Made by a program: the position numbers and the translations under genes. A DNA stretch of 53,719 nucleotides from Shewanella decolorationis S12. Lineage in GTDB: Bacteria > Pseudomonadota > Gammaproteobacteria > Enterobacterales > Shewanellaceae. Positions 52,976 through 53,719 of this stretch are shown here, one piece after another; positions within the stretch are counted from its first letter, which is position 1, and the number at the start of each line of letters is the position of its first letter. Under the pieces are notes generated by a model, which had not been told where the DNA came from, searched no databases, and saw only the letters and a program-made list of their open reading frames with translations. The stretch covers positions 1 through 53,719 of the forward strand of contig NZ_AXZL01000051.1 of NCBI RefSeq assembly GCF_000485795.1, given 5' to 3'.

Positions 52976-53623
52976 ATGCGCCGAATTTTTGCAGCTGTAA
53001 TTTTGCTATGCATCATTTACTTCATCGGCGGCTGGATTGCCGTTGCGTTTGATTTACTGAAGAAAGAAGACTACTTCGCCTACGCAGGAATTGTTGGCGG
53101 CCTTGCTTCGGTAGCTGGTTTATTCGCCCTAACAAGACCAGCAATATCAAAATCAGATGTTCAAGCAATCGAACTAGACGCACTGAGGTCAATGACTGAA
53201 ACAGCCTCACAACTACAAGCACTTGAAGCCGCCCGCTCAAAAACAAAAGAAGAGATAGGCGATCTTGAGATCAAGAAGCAAGAAATGGAGCTTCTAGTTA
53301 AAAAAGCCAGCTTGGCTCTTTTCCTAAAAGAGCAATATTCTTACCATGAAAGACAAATTCTTGAGGAGGTTGAGTGCAACCCTCGACTAAGTGAGCACCT
53401 TGGAAAGGCGCAGGAAGTCTCACAGAAGCTCGCAGCACTCAACGAAGAAATTGAAAAGAACCCGAACGTTACCCAGCTCAAAGAAATTATTACATCGGCA
53501 AGTCGTAAGCCAATAACTGTCGACGACCTTATTGACGAAATACCATTCCCCTTCAACACAATGTCACGCAGCCTCCTACTATTAAGTCGCGCAGTTAACA
53601 ATCTTTTCCTTACACTGAAGTGA
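52976..53623 (+). CDS. Hypothetical membrane protein with coiled coil
   Basis: A 215-aa protein. Two TM helices (about 4-26 and 37-58) near the N-terminus, then a long charged coiled coil (about 75-175, ending near EEIEKNPNVTQLKEII) and an amphipathic C-terminus. Such small membrane-anchored coiled-coil proteins are common in accessory regions. Base composition is AT-rich, unlike the operon upstream. Family not recognised. A hairpin follows at 53635-53670. Confidence 0.7.
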   Translation: MRRIFAAVILLCIIYFIGGWIAVAFDLLKKEDYFAYAGIVGGLASVAGLFALTRPAISKSDVQAIELDALRSMTETASQLQALEAARSKTKEEIGDLEIKKQEMELLVKKASLALFLKEQYSYHERQILEEVECNPRLSEHLGKAQEVSQKLAALNEEIEKNPNVTQLKEIITSASRKPITVDDLIDEIPFPFNTMSRSLLLLSRAVNNLFLTLK

Positions 53624-53634
53624 AACCTAACAAA

Positions 53635-53670
53635 TAAGGATAGGCCGCGCGTAGCCGCGACCTTATCCCA
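53635..53670 (+). other. Hairpin after the last gene
   Basis: AAGGATAGGCCGCG / CCGCGACCTTATCC type imperfect stem (53637-53669) a few bases past the stop. There is no T run, so it may be a repeat arm or a weak terminator rather than an intrinsic terminator. Confidence 0.45.
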
Positions 53671-53719
53671 AGTGTTGAACAAGCCCGATGCTGGTTGTTG
53701 ACACTTTATTATGCAAATA

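Noticed and set aside
52825..53052. 75-aa ORF upstream of the last gene
   Set aside because: It overlaps the start of the better-supported 215-aa gene in another frame and ends in Cys/His-rich sequence typical of a shadow frame.
53624..53719. Possible integron attC site after the last gene
   Set aside because: CCTAACAAAT resembles a core site, but the matching GTTRRRY end is not seen before the window ends, and no integrase is present.

Overview
This window looks like chromosomal DNA of a Shewanella species (Gammaproteobacteria, Alteromonadales). The grounds are recognition of protein families and gene order: an attenuated ilvGMDA operon without ilvE, a divergent ilvY/ilvC pair, recG, ubiK, and a large aryl-polyene (APE) gene cluster carrying a HAL-family ammonia-lyase. 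No database search was possible, so the genus is an inference.

Layout. 0.2-5.1 kb holds a TetR repressor with a perfect 18-bp palindromic operator, driving an RND efflux adaptor and pump without a local outer-membrane channel gene. 5.2-11.4 kb is housekeeping and hypothetical: ubiK, small proteins, a YcaQ-type DNA glycosylase, CreD, a PAP2 phosphatase and a DUF3592-like protein. 11.4-13.0 kb is an accessory island: an AT-rich gene with PD-(D/E)XK-like and HEPN-like motifs, flanked by multi-hairpin repeat elements. 13.0-23.2 kb, mostly on the minus strand, covers a lipoprotein, a class V aminotransferase and branched-chain amino acid synthesis. The latter comprises the ilvL leader peptide (only 29 aa), the attenuator, ilvG-ilvM-ilvD-ilvA, ilvC, and ilvY on the plus strand. 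23.3-32.8 kb carries a CNNM/CBS membrane protein, periplasmic binding proteins, a Cys-cluster protein, a MITE-like element, a binding-protein/GGDEF sensor pair, recG and a DUF3014 protein.

33.1-51.4 kb is an apparently single, tightly overlapped operon for an aryl-polyene lipid. It contains a chain-length-factor-like partial ketosynthase, two acyl carrier proteins, an AMP-ligase, two dehydratases, a ketoreductase and two complete ketosynthases. It also has an ammonia-lyase to make an aryl acrylate starter, acyltransferases including a glycosyltransferase-acyltransferase fusion, a thioesterase, and LolA-like, MMPL-type, FAD-dependent, lipoprotein and repeat proteins for tailoring and export. 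Together these should activate an aromatic acid, extend it by type II PKS/FAS cycles without enoyl reduction, attach it to a membrane lipid and move it to the outer membrane.

51.5-53.7 kb is accessory again: a Phd/ParE-type toxin-antitoxin pair, a 41-bp tandem repeat array, another hairpin element and a coiled-coil membrane protein.

The most unusual signal is not a gene. Two ~105-bp elements (11508-11609 and 52345-52453) share a scaffold of identical length, but their stems have changed by compensatory pairs while the loops keep a GGGA/TGGA core. Both hairpin loops of the first copy, read on the minus strand, contain ACAGGGATGT, the core of the known high-affinity CsrA/RsmA RNA ligand. Two further perfect GGA-loop hairpins with unrelated stems lie in the leader of the aryl-polyene operon (32983-32996, 33087-33106). 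I propose a dispersed family of CsrA-binding hairpins that may act as sponges and as a leader control on the pigment operon; this is a hypothesis.
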